DNA of 64,000 bases from Novosphingobium naphthalenivorans NBRC 102051 (GTDB lineage: Bacteria > Pseudomonadota > Alphaproteobacteria > Sphingomonadales > Sphingomonadaceae): contig NZ_BCTX01000017.1 of assembly GCF_001590985.1 (NCBI RefSeq), positions 1-64,000 of the forward strand. The letters are read 5' to 3'. Below are positions 52,872-64,000 of the stretch, piece by piece. The translations under genes were made by a program, and so were the position numbers. The number at the start of each line of letters is the position of its first letter. The first letter of the stretch is position 1. A model generated the notes under the pieces. The model searched no databases, was not told where the DNA came from, and saw only the letters and a list, made by a program, of their open reading frames with translations.

Positions 52872-52898
52872 TCTGTCCTGGCCGTTTTTCGCGCCGGC

Positions 52899-53585
52899 TT
52901 ATTGCACGATAAGGCCAAGTTCGCCCAAAAGCTGGCCTGCCTGCTCGCGCGATATTATCGTGCCGCGGAAAAGGCTGGCGTCGACCAGGCGCACGCCCCC
53001 AAGGTCGGCGCCGCGCAAGTCGGCACCGGCAAACCGCGCTCCCTCCATATTCGCCTCGCGCAGGCTGCACGCCGTGAAGGCGGTTTGCCGGAAGTCGCAT
53101 TTGCGAAGGTCGGCCTGGGAAAAATCGATCCGGGTCAGGTCCGCCTTGCGGAATGAGTGGCCTATCAGGCTGGCATTGACGAGCAGCGTTTCCTCGAACT
53201 CCAGGCCAAGCCCCTTTATCTCGCACAGATTGGCCCCGGTCAGTTTGCACCGGGTGAATTTCACCGACTGGAGGCCGGCACGCCGGAACGACGCATTGTT
53301 GAAATCGCTGGCGATGAAGACGGCTTCGGTCAGGTCGCTGGCCATGAAGCTGGCGAAGGCGCCGCGGCAGGATTGCCAGTGGGTGCCTTCCAGCCTTGCG
53401 CGGCTGAGATCCGTATGCCGCAGGCTGCATCGTTCGAATTGCCAGCGGGACAAATCGAGCTCTGACAGGTCCGCTTCATCGAGGCAGCAGTCGATCAGGG
53501 TCTGGGGAGATGCCAGCATCATCTCCAGATCGCGCCGCGTCAGCGTCTGATCACGCACCGTGCGACGGGAAGGCAGGTCGTTCAT
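52899..53585 (-). CDS. pentapeptide-repeat protein
   Basis: A 228-residue right-handed beta-helix protein. From about residue 30 most of the chain reads as A(D/N)Lxx pentapeptides: DEADLSELDLS, HTDLSRARLEGTHW, SDLTEAVFIASDFNNASF, GANLCEIKG, RKADLTRIDFSQADL, REANMEGARFAGADLRGADL. Such proteins can mimic DNA (Qnr, MfpA, AlbG) and bind gyrase, or have other roles. The C-terminal 25 residues are helical. No acidic-surface argument can be made from sequence alone. It is convergent with the M20 gene. Confidence 0.85.
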   Translation of the reverse strand: MNDLPSRRTVRDQTLTRRDLEMMLASPQTLIDCCLDEADLSELDLSRWQFERCSLRHTDLSRARLEGTHWQSCRGAFASFMASDLTEAVFIASDFNNASFRRAGLQSVKFTRCKLTGANLCEIKGLGLEFEETLLVNASLIGHSFRKADLTRIDFSQADLRKCDFRQTAFTACSLREANMEGARFAGADLRGADLGGVRLVDASLFRGTIISREQAGQLLGELGLIVQ

Positions 53586-53780
53586 GGCCTGCTGTTAGCG
53601 GCCGATCACGACGCGAACCAGCCCTTGCGCTTCCCCTGCATGAAGAGCCCTGCGATTTTCCTGCATCGCCGATGCCGGTTGTGCTCTCGGGTGCTCTATC
53701 GCCGCTCTACCAACTAAAGCCGGCGGAAAGGCCTCCGTGCCCCTAGGCATGGCCTCGCGCTCTTGGCATGAGGGCGGCCT

Positions 53781-57377
<3,597 letters not shown>

Positions 57378-57389
57378 TCGATACCCCGC

Positions 57390-57419
57390 CCGTCATCCTC
57401 GCGCAGGCGAGGGCGACGG
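57390..57419. repeat. dispersed inverted repeat, likely terminator
   Basis: CCGTC-a-TCCTCGC-gcag-GCGAGGG-c-GACGG is an almost perfect hairpin directly after the oxoprolinase gene. Units of the CGTCATCC...GC form are common between genes in this order. It can stop transcription from both convergent genes. Confidence 0.65.
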
Positions 57420-57443
57420 TTATTCAAGTTCAGGGAGTCCCCT

Positions 57444-57734
57444 CTAAGCCTTCACGTCCGCCCATTCCGGATGCCTCTCGAAGGCCGCGGCCACGTAGCT
57501 GCACACCGGCCCGATCTTGAACTGGTTCTCGCGGGCGTCGGCGACCATGGCTTCGACCAGCCGCCCGGCGACGCCGCGGCCGCCGATGGCGGGCGGGACC
57601 AGCGCATGTTCGGCATAGTGGACGCCGCCGCGTTCGGTCCAGGTCAGGCGGCCGATCGCGTCGCTGTCGGCAATATGCGCGTGGTACTCGCCGGAGGCGC
57701 CGTTCTCGTGCTTGGTGATGGTCACGCCGACCAT
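57444..57734 (-). CDS. small GNAT-like N-acetyltransferase (YjdJ type)
   Basis: A 96-residue acyltransferase of the compact GNAT group. Strands GVTITKHENGASGEYHAHI and GRLTWTERGGVHYAEHALV are followed by the CoA-binding turn IGGRGVAGRLVEAMVADARE and VCSYVAAAFERHPEWADV, matching the 90-110-residue YjdJ/YidJ-like family. ATG 57734 is chosen; the frame upstream is unlikely. It is divergent from the threonine aldolase gene 58 bases away. Confidence 0.85.
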   Translation of the reverse strand: MVGVTITKHENGASGEYHAHIADSDAIGRLTWTERGGVHYAEHALVPPAIGGRGVAGRLVEAMVADARENQFKIGPVCSYVAAAFERHPEWADVKA

Positions 57735-57792
57735 GGGCTTCTCCTCGATGTATGGGAACGCTTGACGGCGGGCGCGCCGCCTCGCAGGGCAT

Positions 57793-58794
57793 ATGGCCAT
57801 GCAGTTTCTCTCCGACAATGCCGCCGCTGTCCATCCCGCCGTGTGGAAGGCGATGATGGCGGCCGATGCCGCCGACGCGCCCTATGACGGCGATGCCCTG
57901 AGCCGCGAGCTCGACGCGGCGTTCACGGCGCTGTTCGGGCGCGAGTGTGCCGCGCTCTGGGTGGCAACGGGAACGGCGGCGAACTGCCTTGCGCTGGCCT
58001 CGATGGTCGCGCCGCACGGAGCCGCGGTCTGCCACCGCGAGGCGCATATCGAGATGGACGAGGGCGGGGCGCCCGGTTTCTACCTGCACGGTGCCAAACT
58101 GCTGCTGGCCGATGGCGAAAGCGCGAAGATCACCCCCGATGCGGTTGCGGCCGTGATCGATCCGATCCGCGACGGCGTGCATCAGGTCCAGCCGCAGGCG
58201 ATCTCGATCACGCAGGCGAGCGAATACGGCTGCGTTTACCGGCCGGAGGAAGTCGCCGCACTGGCCGCTTTCGCGAAAGCGCGCGGTCTGGGGCTGCACA
58301 TGGATGGCGCGCGCTTCGCCAATGCCGTCGCCTTTCTCGGTTGCGCCCCCGCCGAGGCTTGCGCGGGGGCGGATGCGCTCAGCTTCGGGTTCGTGAAGAA
58401 CGGCGGCATGGGCGCGGAAGCGATCGTGTTTTTCGATCCTGAAGCCGCGCAGATGATCCGCTACCGCCGCAAGCGGGCAGGGCACCTGCAATCCAAGGGA
58501 CGCTTCATGGCGGCGCAGATCCTCGCCATGCTGGAAGGCGGGTTGTGGCTCGACAATGCGCGCGCCGCCAATGCCGCCGCGGCCGAGATCGGCGCGGCGG
58601 CGGGCGCGCGTCTGCTCCATCCGGTCGAGGCCAACGAAGTGTTTCTCTCCTGCACGGCCGCCGAACGCGCTGGCCTGCGCGCGCAGGGCTTCGGTTTCTA
58701 CGACTGGGGCAATGATGCGGCGCGGCTGGTCGCGGCGTGGGATGCGCGGGACGAGCATGTCTCCGCGCTGGCGCGCACCATTTCCGGCTTGTGA
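57793..58794 (+). CDS. ltaE: low-specificity L-threonine aldolase
   Basis: A 333-residue PLP enzyme of the threonine aldolase/beta-eliminating lyase group, which splits threonine or allo-threonine to glycine and acetaldehyde. MQFLSDNAAAVHPAVWKAM matches the N-terminal substrate region, YDGDALSRELD and ATGTAANCLALA the PLP phosphate cup, GLHMDGARFANAVAF the Asp of the PLP pyridine site, and the Schiff-base lysine is Lys202 in FGFVKNGGMG. Length is typical. It starts at ATG 57793 and is followed 10 bases later by an EamA transporter that could be co-transcribed. Confidence 0.9.
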   Translation: MAMQFLSDNAAAVHPAVWKAMMAADAADAPYDGDALSRELDAAFTALFGRECAALWVATGTAANCLALASMVAPHGAAVCHREAHIEMDEGGAPGFYLHGAKLLLADGESAKITPDAVAAVIDPIRDGVHQVQPQAISITQASEYGCVYRPEEVAALAAFAKARGLGLHMDGARFANAVAFLGCAPAEACAGADALSFGFVKNGGMGAEAIVFFDPEAAQMIRYRRKRAGHLQSKGRFMAAQILAMLEGGLWLDNARAANAAAAEIGAAAGARLLHPVEANEVFLSCTAAERAGLRAQGFGFYDWGNDAARLVAAWDARDEHVSALARTISGL

Positions 58795-58804
58795 GGCCCT
58801 GGTC

Positions 58805-59731
58805 ATGAGTGGGGCCATGAACGGCGATGCCGCACCTTCCTTCCTGCGTCCTGCGGTATTCCTGCCGTTTGCGCTGGTGTCACTGATCTGGGGATCGACC
58901 TGGTGGGTGATCACCGGGCAGATCGATGGTGTGCCGGCCAGCTGGTCGGTGGCCTGGCGGTTTCTGCTGGCGACTCCGGCGATGTTCATGGTCGCGCTGG
59001 CCATGGGCAAGAGCCTGCGGCTGGGACGCAATGGCCAGATGCTCGCGGCGTTCGTGGGCGTCACCCAGTTCTGCGGGAACTACAATTTCGTCTATCGCGC
59101 TGAACTGTACCTGACTTCGGGTATCGTCGCGGTCATGATCGCGCTGCTGCTGGTGCCCAATGCGGTTCTGGCGCGGGTCCTCCTCAAGCAGCCGATAACG
59201 CCGCGCTTTGCCGTGGGCAGCCTGATCGCGATCGCAGGCATCCTGCTGCTGCTGGTTCACGAGACGCGAGAGGCTCCGGCGCTGGACAAGGTCATGCTCG
59301 GGGTGGGTTTCGCGCTGATCGCGATGCTCTGTGCCGCGGTTTCAAACGTGTTGCAGGCCAACGAGACGGGCAAGAGTTTGCCGATGGTGAGTCTGCTCGC
59401 CTGGGCCATGTTCTACGGGACGGTTTGCGACGTCGCGCTGGCATGGGGCACTGCCGGGCCGCCGGTCGTTCCGGCCAGTTCAAGTTACTGGCTGGGGACC
59501 GGCTATCTCGCGCTGTTGGGTTCGGTGGTGACGTTTCCGCTTTACTACACGCTGATCCGCCAGCTCGGCGCGGGCAAGGCGGCGTATAGCGGGGTTGTCG
59601 TGGTGGTGTTCGCCATGCTGCTGTCGACCATGCTGGAAGGCTATCGCTGGACAGCGCTGGCAGCGGCCGGAGCGGTGCTGGCGATGGTGGGGCTCATCGT
59701 GGCTCTCAGCGCGCGCAAGCCTGCCGCATAG
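58805..59731 (+). CDS. EamA/DMT-family transporter
   Basis: A 308-residue ten-helix carrier of the drug/metabolite transporter superfamily. Helix 1 (FALVSLIWGSTWWVITGQ) has the typical WGS/T motif, the first EamA repeat ends near GILLLLVHETRE and the second near MLEGYRWTALAAAGAVLAMVG. These usually export amino acids, nucleobases or metabolites. Adjacent to the threonine aldolase, so an amino-acid-linked role is possible. The last 91 bases overlap the 3' end of the convergent epimerase gene. Confidence 0.85.
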   Translation: MSGAMNGDAAPSFLRPAVFLPFALVSLIWGSTWWVITGQIDGVPASWSVAWRFLLATPAMFMVALAMGKSLRLGRNGQMLAAFVGVTQFCGNYNFVYRAELYLTSGIVAVMIALLLVPNAVLARVLLKQPITPRFAVGSLIAIAGILLLLVHETREAPALDKVMLGVGFALIAMLCAAVSNVLQANETGKSLPMVSLLAWAMFYGTVCDVALAWGTAGPPVVPASSSYWLGTGYLALLGSVVTFPLYYTLIRQLGAGKAAYSGVVVVVFAMLLSTMLEGYRWTALAAAGAVLAMVGLIVALSARKPAA

Positions 59732-60486
59732 TCCGGATAGCGCGGGCGCCAGCCGAGCAGGCGCTTTGCCCTGCCGTTCGCCACGCGCCGGTTCTCGGCA
59801 TAGAAGGCGCGCGCCATGGGGGAGAGGCCTGCGTCCTCCAGCGATTGCAGCGGCGGCGGCGCCAGGCCGAGCAGGCGGCAGGCTTCCTCGACAACCCGGT
59901 TCTGGCTGCAGGGCAGATCGTCGGCAAGGTTATAGACGCCCGCCGGCGCCTTGAGCCCCGCGAGCACGCCGGCGGCGATGTCGTCCACATGGACGCGGCT
60001 GAAGATCTGGCCGGGCAAGTCGATGCGATGCGCGCGGCCTTCCTGCACGCGCTCCAGCATCGAGCGGCCCGGACCATAGATGCCCGGCAGGCGATAGACC
60101 CGCGCGCCGAGAGCCTGCCAGGCGGCGTCCGCCTCGCTGCGTTCGGTGCGGCGGCCAGTGCCGGTGGGCGCCGATTCGTCGACCCATGCGCCTTGAGTGT
60201 CGCCATAGACTCCGGTCGAGGAGAGGTAGGACAGCGCCTTGCCCTGGATGGCGCTGCCGTAGCGTTCGAGCACCGGGTCCAGCGCCTCGCCGCGCGCTTC
60301 GCGTCCCGGTGGGACCGAGGACAGCACATGATCGGCATCGGCCAGCGCCATGCGCACAGTACCTTCATCGTCGAAGGAAATGGTGCCTTCGCGTCCGGTC
60401 GAGATCACTTCCCAGCCGCGCGCTTCCAGATCGCGGGCGATGACGCGGGCGGTGTAGCCGAGGCCGAAGATGAACATGCGGGGCAT
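59641..60486 (-). CDS. NAD-dependent epimerase/dehydratase-like SDR (YeeZ-like)
   Basis: A 281-residue Rossmann-fold protein of the extended SDR/YeeZ type. The N-terminal GLGYTARVIARDLEARGW is the dinucleotide motif, SYLSSTGVYGDTQG the Ser/Tyr catalytic area, LPGIYGPGRS and HVDDIAAGVLAGL the C-terminal substrate region. Substrate unknown; relatives act on sugar nucleotides or small carbonyls. The last ~20 residues (TMSPTIASTAPAAASAV) extend past the conserved fold and overlap the convergent DMT gene. Confidence 0.85.
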   Translation of the reverse strand: MPRMFIFGLGYTARVIARDLEARGWEVISTGREGTISFDDEGTVRMALADADHVLSSVPPGREARGEALDPVLERYGSAIQGKALSYLSSTGVYGDTQGAWVDESAPTGTGRRTERSEADAAWQALGARVYRLPGIYGPGRSMLERVQEGRAHRIDLPGQIFSRVHVDDIAAGVLAGLKAPAGVYNLADDLPCSQNRVVEEACRLLGLAPPPLQSLEDAGLSPMARAFYAENRRVANGRAKRLLGWRPRYPDYAAGLRALRATMSPTIASTAPAAASAVQR

Positions 60487-60573
60487 GGGGTTCGTCTAGC
60501 AGTGGTTGAGGTCAGTGCAAAATTCGCATCCGCACCGCTGGCAATCGTCCGGCGAAAGTCTAATTAGGCACTT

Positions 60574-63228
60574 ATGGATATCGCCAGCAGACCCGCCGAG
60601 CCCGCAGAGAACACCCAGGTGGCAGACGCCGCGCCGCCGCCGGCCGCGCCGCCGGTCATTCATCGCGAGGACTATCAGCCGCCCGTCTGGCTGGTTCCCG
60701 AGATCGGGCTCGAATTCACGCTCGGCATCGATGCCACGCGGGTGGCCTCCAAGCTCAAGGTCGTGCGCAATCCTGACGGCAATGGTTCCCCGACACTGCG
60801 CCTCAATGGCGATCAGATTGACCCGCTCGCGGTGCGCGTCGATGGCGCGGCGGTGAATGGCTGGCGCCTCGATGGGCCCGACCTGCTGATCGACTTGCCC
60901 GGTGAGGAACATCTCGTTGAAGTGGAAACCCAGGTGAACCCGGCGGCGAACAGCCAGCTGATGGGGCTCTATGCCTCGAACGGGATGCTGTGCACCCAGT
61001 GCGAAGCGGAAGGGTTCCGCCGCATCACCTTCTTCCCCGACCGGCCCGATGTGCTTTCGACCTATTCGGTGCGGATGACGGGCGACAAGGACGCGTTCCC
61101 GATCCTGCTCGCCAACGGCAACTGCACCGCGCAGGGCGACAACGCCGACGGCAGCCACTGGGCCGAATGGCACGATCCCTGGCCCAAGCCCTGCTATCTC
61201 TTCGCGCTCGTCGCGGGCGATCTGGTGGCCAACCATGCGACTTTCACCACGATGTCGGGCCGCAAGGTCGATTGCAACATCTGGGTCCGCCCGGGCGATG
61301 AGGACCGAACCCAGCACGCGATGGATTCGCTCATCGCCTCGATGAAGTGGGACGAGGAAGCCTTTGGCCGCGAATACGACCTCGACCTGTTCAACATCGT
61401 TGCCGTCTCCGACTTCAACATGGGGGCGATGGAGAACAAGGGGCTCAACGTCTTCAATACCCGCTACGTGCTGGCGGACCCCGAAACCGCGACCGACGCG
61501 GATTACGACGCGGTCGAAGGCGTGATCGGGCACGAATACTTCCACAACTGGTCGGGCAACCGCATTACCTGCCGCGACTGGTTCCAGCTCAGCCTCAAGG
61601 AAGGCTTCACGGTGCTGCGCGACCAGCTCTTCAGCGCCGACATGGGCAGCGAGGCGGTCAAGCGGATCGAGGATGTGCGGGTGCTGCGCTCGGCCCAGTT
61701 CCCCGAGGATTCGGGACCGCTGGCGCATCCGATCCGCCCGGATTCCTATCAGGAAATCAGCAACTTCTATACGGCCACGGTCTATAACAAGGGCGCCGAG
61801 GTGATCCGCATGATGCGCACCATGGCGGGCCCGCAGCAGTTCCGCAAAGGCACCGACCTCTATTTCGAGCGTCACGACGGCGAAGCCGCGACCTGCGAGG
61901 ATTTCATCCGTTCGATGGAGGAAGGCGCCGGGCTGGACCTCACCCAGTTCCGCCTGTGGTATTCGCAGGCCGGCACGCCGCAAGTGGCGGTCACGCTGAA
62001 GCATGAGGGCACCACGGCGACGCTGCACCTGTCGCAGAGCGTGCCGCCGACGCCGGGTCAGCCCGAGAAGCAGCCGGTGCCGATCCCGCTGCGCATCGGC
62101 CTGTTCGACCGCGACAGTAAGGAGCACACCGGCGAACAGTTGATCGTGCTGACCAAGGCCAGTGACAGCTTCGTGTTCGAGGATTTCGCCAAGCCGCCGG
62201 TGCTGTCGATCAACCGCGGGTTCTCGGCGCCGGTCTCGATCGAGTTCGACCGGCCGAACGAGGATCTGGTGTTCCTTGCCGCGCACGATGACGATCCCTT
62301 CGCCCGCTACGAGGCGATGCAGAGCCTTGTGGTCCAGCATCTCGTCGCCGCGGTCAGCGGTTCGCTCGACGATGCCGGGCGGGCCGAAGGGCGCGCCGCG
62401 ATCGGGCAGGCCTTCGCGGCGATCGTGACGGATCCGGCACTCGATGACCTGATGCGCGGCGAGCTGATGATCCTGCCGGCCGAGAGCTATCTGGCCGAGC
62501 AGATGCTGATTGCCGATCCCGGCGCGATCCACGCCGAGCGCGAGGCGCTCAAGGCCTGGCTGGGCCGCGAATATGCCGGTGTGCTCGGCGCGCTGCATGA
62601 CCGCGCGGTAGCCGTGCCCTACAGCCGCGATGCCGCAGCCCGCGGCGCACGCAAGATCAAGAGCCAGGCGCTCGGCTACATCGCCGCCGGCAACAACGCG
62701 GAAGGCGCCCGCCGCGCCATCGCGCAGTACCGCGCGGCCGACAACATGACCGACCGGCAGGGCGCGCTGCTGATCCTGTCCAGCCTCGACGTGCCCGAAC
62801 GGGCCGAGGCGCTGGCGGACTTCCACAGCCGCTACGAAGGCAATGCTCTGGTCATCGACAAGTGGTTCTCGCTGCAGGCCGGCTCGTTCCACCCGCAGGT
62901 TCTGGCGAATATCCGGGCGCTCGCCGAACATCCCGATTTCACCATGACCAACCCCAACCGGGTGCGCGCGCTCTACATGGCGGCGGCGGTGAACCCCAAG
63001 GCGTTCCATGACGAGAGCGGCGAAGGCTACCGGCTGATCGGCGATCTGATTCGCCGGCTGGATCCGATCAATCCGCAGACCGCGGCGCGTTTCGTGCCGT
63101 CGCTGGGGCGCTGGCGGCGAATCGAGCCGGTCCGGGCGGCGATGATGCGCGAGGAGCTGCAGAAGATCGCTGCCGAGCCCGCGCTTTCGCGCGACGTCCG
63201 CGAGCAAGTGACCAAGAGCCTTGGCTGA
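60574..63228 (+). CDS. pepN: aminopeptidase N (M1 family)
   Basis: An 884-residue zinc aminopeptidase removing N-terminal residues from peptides in the cytoplasm. The exopeptidase motif GAMEN is at about residue 285 (NMGAMENKGLNVF), the zinc motif HEYFHNW is at His320-Glu-x2-His324 with the distal Glu in LSLKEGFTVLRDQLF, and the C-terminal helical domain is complete (DUF3458). The N-terminal 30 residues (Ala/Pro-rich) are extra. Length matches E. coli PepN (870). It ends overlapping the pgeF start by eight bases. Confidence 0.96.
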   Translation: MDIASRPAEPAENTQVADAAPPPAAPPVIHREDYQPPVWLVPEIGLEFTLGIDATRVASKLKVVRNPDGNGSPTLRLNGDQIDPLAVRVDGAAVNGWRLDGPDLLIDLPGEEHLVEVETQVNPAANSQLMGLYASNGMLCTQCEAEGFRRITFFPDRPDVLSTYSVRMTGDKDAFPILLANGNCTAQGDNADGSHWAEWHDPWPKPCYLFALVAGDLVANHATFTTMSGRKVDCNIWVRPGDEDRTQHAMDSLIASMKWDEEAFGREYDLDLFNIVAVSDFNMGAMENKGLNVFNTRYVLADPETATDADYDAVEGVIGHEYFHNWSGNRITCRDWFQLSLKEGFTVLRDQLFSADMGSEAVKRIEDVRVLRSAQFPEDSGPLAHPIRPDSYQEISNFYTATVYNKGAEVIRMMRTMAGPQQFRKGTDLYFERHDGEAATCEDFIRSMEEGAGLDLTQFRLWYSQAGTPQVAVTLKHEGTTATLHLSQSVPPTPGQPEKQPVPIPLRIGLFDRDSKEHTGEQLIVLTKASDSFVFEDFAKPPVLSINRGFSAPVSIEFDRPNEDLVFLAAHDDDPFARYEAMQSLVVQHLVAAVSGSLDDAGRAEGRAAIGQAFAAIVTDPALDDLMRGELMILPAESYLAEQMLIADPGAIHAEREALKAWLGREYAGVLGALHDRAVAVPYSRDAAARGARKIKSQALGYIAAGNNAEGARRAIAQYRAADNMTDRQGALLILSSLDVPERAEALADFHSRYEGNALVIDKWFSLQAGSFHPQVLANIRALAEHPDFTMTNPNRVRALYMAAAVNPKAFHDESGEGYRLIGDLIRRLDPINPQTAARFVPSLGRWRRIEPVRAAMMREELQKIAAEPALSRDVREQVTKSLG

Positions 63229-63991
63229 TACCGTGGAAGTGAACCGTGCGGGGCTGCTTGACGGCATCCCGCACGGGTTCCTCGGGCGCAGGGGCGGGGT
63301 CAGCACCGGCGATGTCGCGGGGCTGAATACCGGGCTGGGATCGGGTGATGATCCGATGCTGATTGCCGAGAATCGCCGCCGGGCCGCAGAGGCGGTTCTT
63401 CCCGGCGCGCGGCTGGTGTCGGTCTATCAGGTCCATTCGCCCGATTGCGTCACTGCCGGTGCGGCGCTTTGGGCCGATGCTGATCGTCCTCATGCCGATG
63501 CTCTCGTGACCGATCGCCCCGGCGTGCTGCTGGGCATTCTGACCGCCGATTGTGCTCCGGTCCTGCTGGCGGACCGCGAGGCGGGTGTTGTCGGTGCGGC
63601 GCACGCAGGCTGGAAAGGCGCGATCGGCGGCGTGACCGACCGCACTGTGGAGGCGATGGAATCGCTCGGTGCCCGCCGCGAGCGAATCGTGGCCGCCGTG
63701 GGGCCCTGCATCGCCCGGCGCAGCTATGAAGTCGACGAAGCGTTCCACGACCGCTTTCTGGCCGAGGACGAGAGCAATGCGCTCTTCTTCGCCGCGGGCC
63801 GTCCCGGCCACCATCAGTTCGATCTGGAGGCCTATGTCGCGGCGCGGCTTGCGCGGGCCGGGCTGGGCCGCGTAGAGGCGCTGGGGCTCGATACCTATTC
63901 TGCGCCGGACCGGTTCTATTCGTACCGCCGCGCCACGCATAAGGGCGAAGCGAGCTACGGCCGTCAAATCTCCTTGATTGGATTGCGCTAA
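63221..63991 (+). CDS. pgeF: PgeF/YfiH-family purine nucleosidase-like (laccase-domain) protein
   Basis: A 256-residue protein of the laccase-domain/COG1496 family, now linked to peptidoglycan editing (removal of non-canonical L-Ser/Cys-derived residues) and to purine nucleoside phosphorolysis. Metal ligands appear in SVYQVHSPDC, TADCAPVLL and GAAHAGWKG, and the C-terminal LDTYSAPDRFYSYRRATHKG and GRQISLIGL are typical. Start is TTG 63221, overlapping pepN; GTG 63233 is the alternative. It is the last complete gene in the window. Confidence 0.92.
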   Translation: MADTVEVNRAGLLDGIPHGFLGRRGGVSTGDVAGLNTGLGSGDDPMLIAENRRRAAEAVLPGARLVSVYQVHSPDCVTAGAALWADADRPHADALVTDRPGVLLGILTADCAPVLLADREAGVVGAAHAGWKGAIGGVTDRTVEAMESLGARRERIVAAVGPCIARRSYEVDEAFHDRFLAEDESNALFFAAGRPGHHQFDLEAYVAARLARAGLGRVEALGLDTYSAPDRFYSYRRATHKGEASYGRQISLIGLR

Positions 63992-64000
63992 GTCAAAACG

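Noticed and set aside
60496-63306. A 936-codon open frame on the minus strand
   Set aside because: It is antisense to pepN, which has all its catalytic motifs. Long antisense frames are expected in high-GC DNA.

Overview
This is a high-GC chromosomal window from a sphingomonad-type alphaproteobacterium, most likely Novosphingobium or a close relative. The evidence is the combination of a Zur-type Fur regulator, IhfB, QueG, a sphingolipid-compatible lipid-kinase/CDP-alcohol cluster, TonB-free housekeeping gene order, and dispersed GC-rich palindromic intergenic repeats typical of this order. The assignment is from protein character and codon use only; no database was searched.

Layout. 1-14.5 kb is mostly core: a possible structured RNA with a terminator, a CDF-type transporter, a spermidine-synthase-like methyltransferase, thrS, two small uncharacterised genes, a GT39-type glycosyltransferase, an alpha/beta hydrolase-TPR-luciferase-like operon, a ferredoxin reductase, queG, an ABC-2 exporter pair and an exported MsrB. 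About 14.67-25.53 kb is an integrated island of visibly lower GC, lying between msrB and tRNA-Leu(UAA). 25.57-41.9 kb returns to core: tRNA-Leu, ihfB, a POT peptide transporter, two amidohydrolases, a GNAT, an HTH/PIN toxin-antitoxin pair, dxs, zur, purH, a heparinase-like protein, rpe, a DUF2141 protein and a nitrilase. 41.97-51.6 kb is an envelope and lipid region: two nucleotidyltransferases, a lipid kinase, a CDP-alcohol phosphatidyltransferase, a thiol-disulfide pair, an MFS carrier, a further nucleotidyltransferase and a flippase. 51.6-64 kb holds metabolic enzymes (M20 hydrolase, fused oxoprolinase, threonine aldolase, aminopeptidase N, PgeF).

The island is the most interesting part. 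Its left arm is a satellite-like replication block (excisionase, toprim primase, DUF3987-type protein) with tightly overlapping genes, and its right end carries a P4-type tyrosine integrase facing the 3' end of tRNA-Leu. Between them sits a restriction/defence-like cargo: a Z1-like superfamily-2 helicase ATPase on one strand, and divergently a tiny ribbon-helix-helix regulator, a Vsr endonuclease and a C5 cytosine methyltransferase in an overlapping operon, then an unrecognised 233-residue protein divergent from an XRE control protein. The helicase and methylase operons share one intergenic region in which two divergent promoters overlap at their -35 boxes and a perfect 17-bp palindrome lies at the predicted start of the methylase-side transcript. 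This looks like a built-in switch between modification and effector expression.

A second unit worth attention is 41.97-46.6 kb, where a MobA-like nucleotidyltransferase, a TAM41-like nucleotidyltransferase, a DAGK-type lipid kinase and a CDP-alcohol phosphotransferase sit together, suggesting a dedicated phospho(sphingo)lipid head-group pathway.
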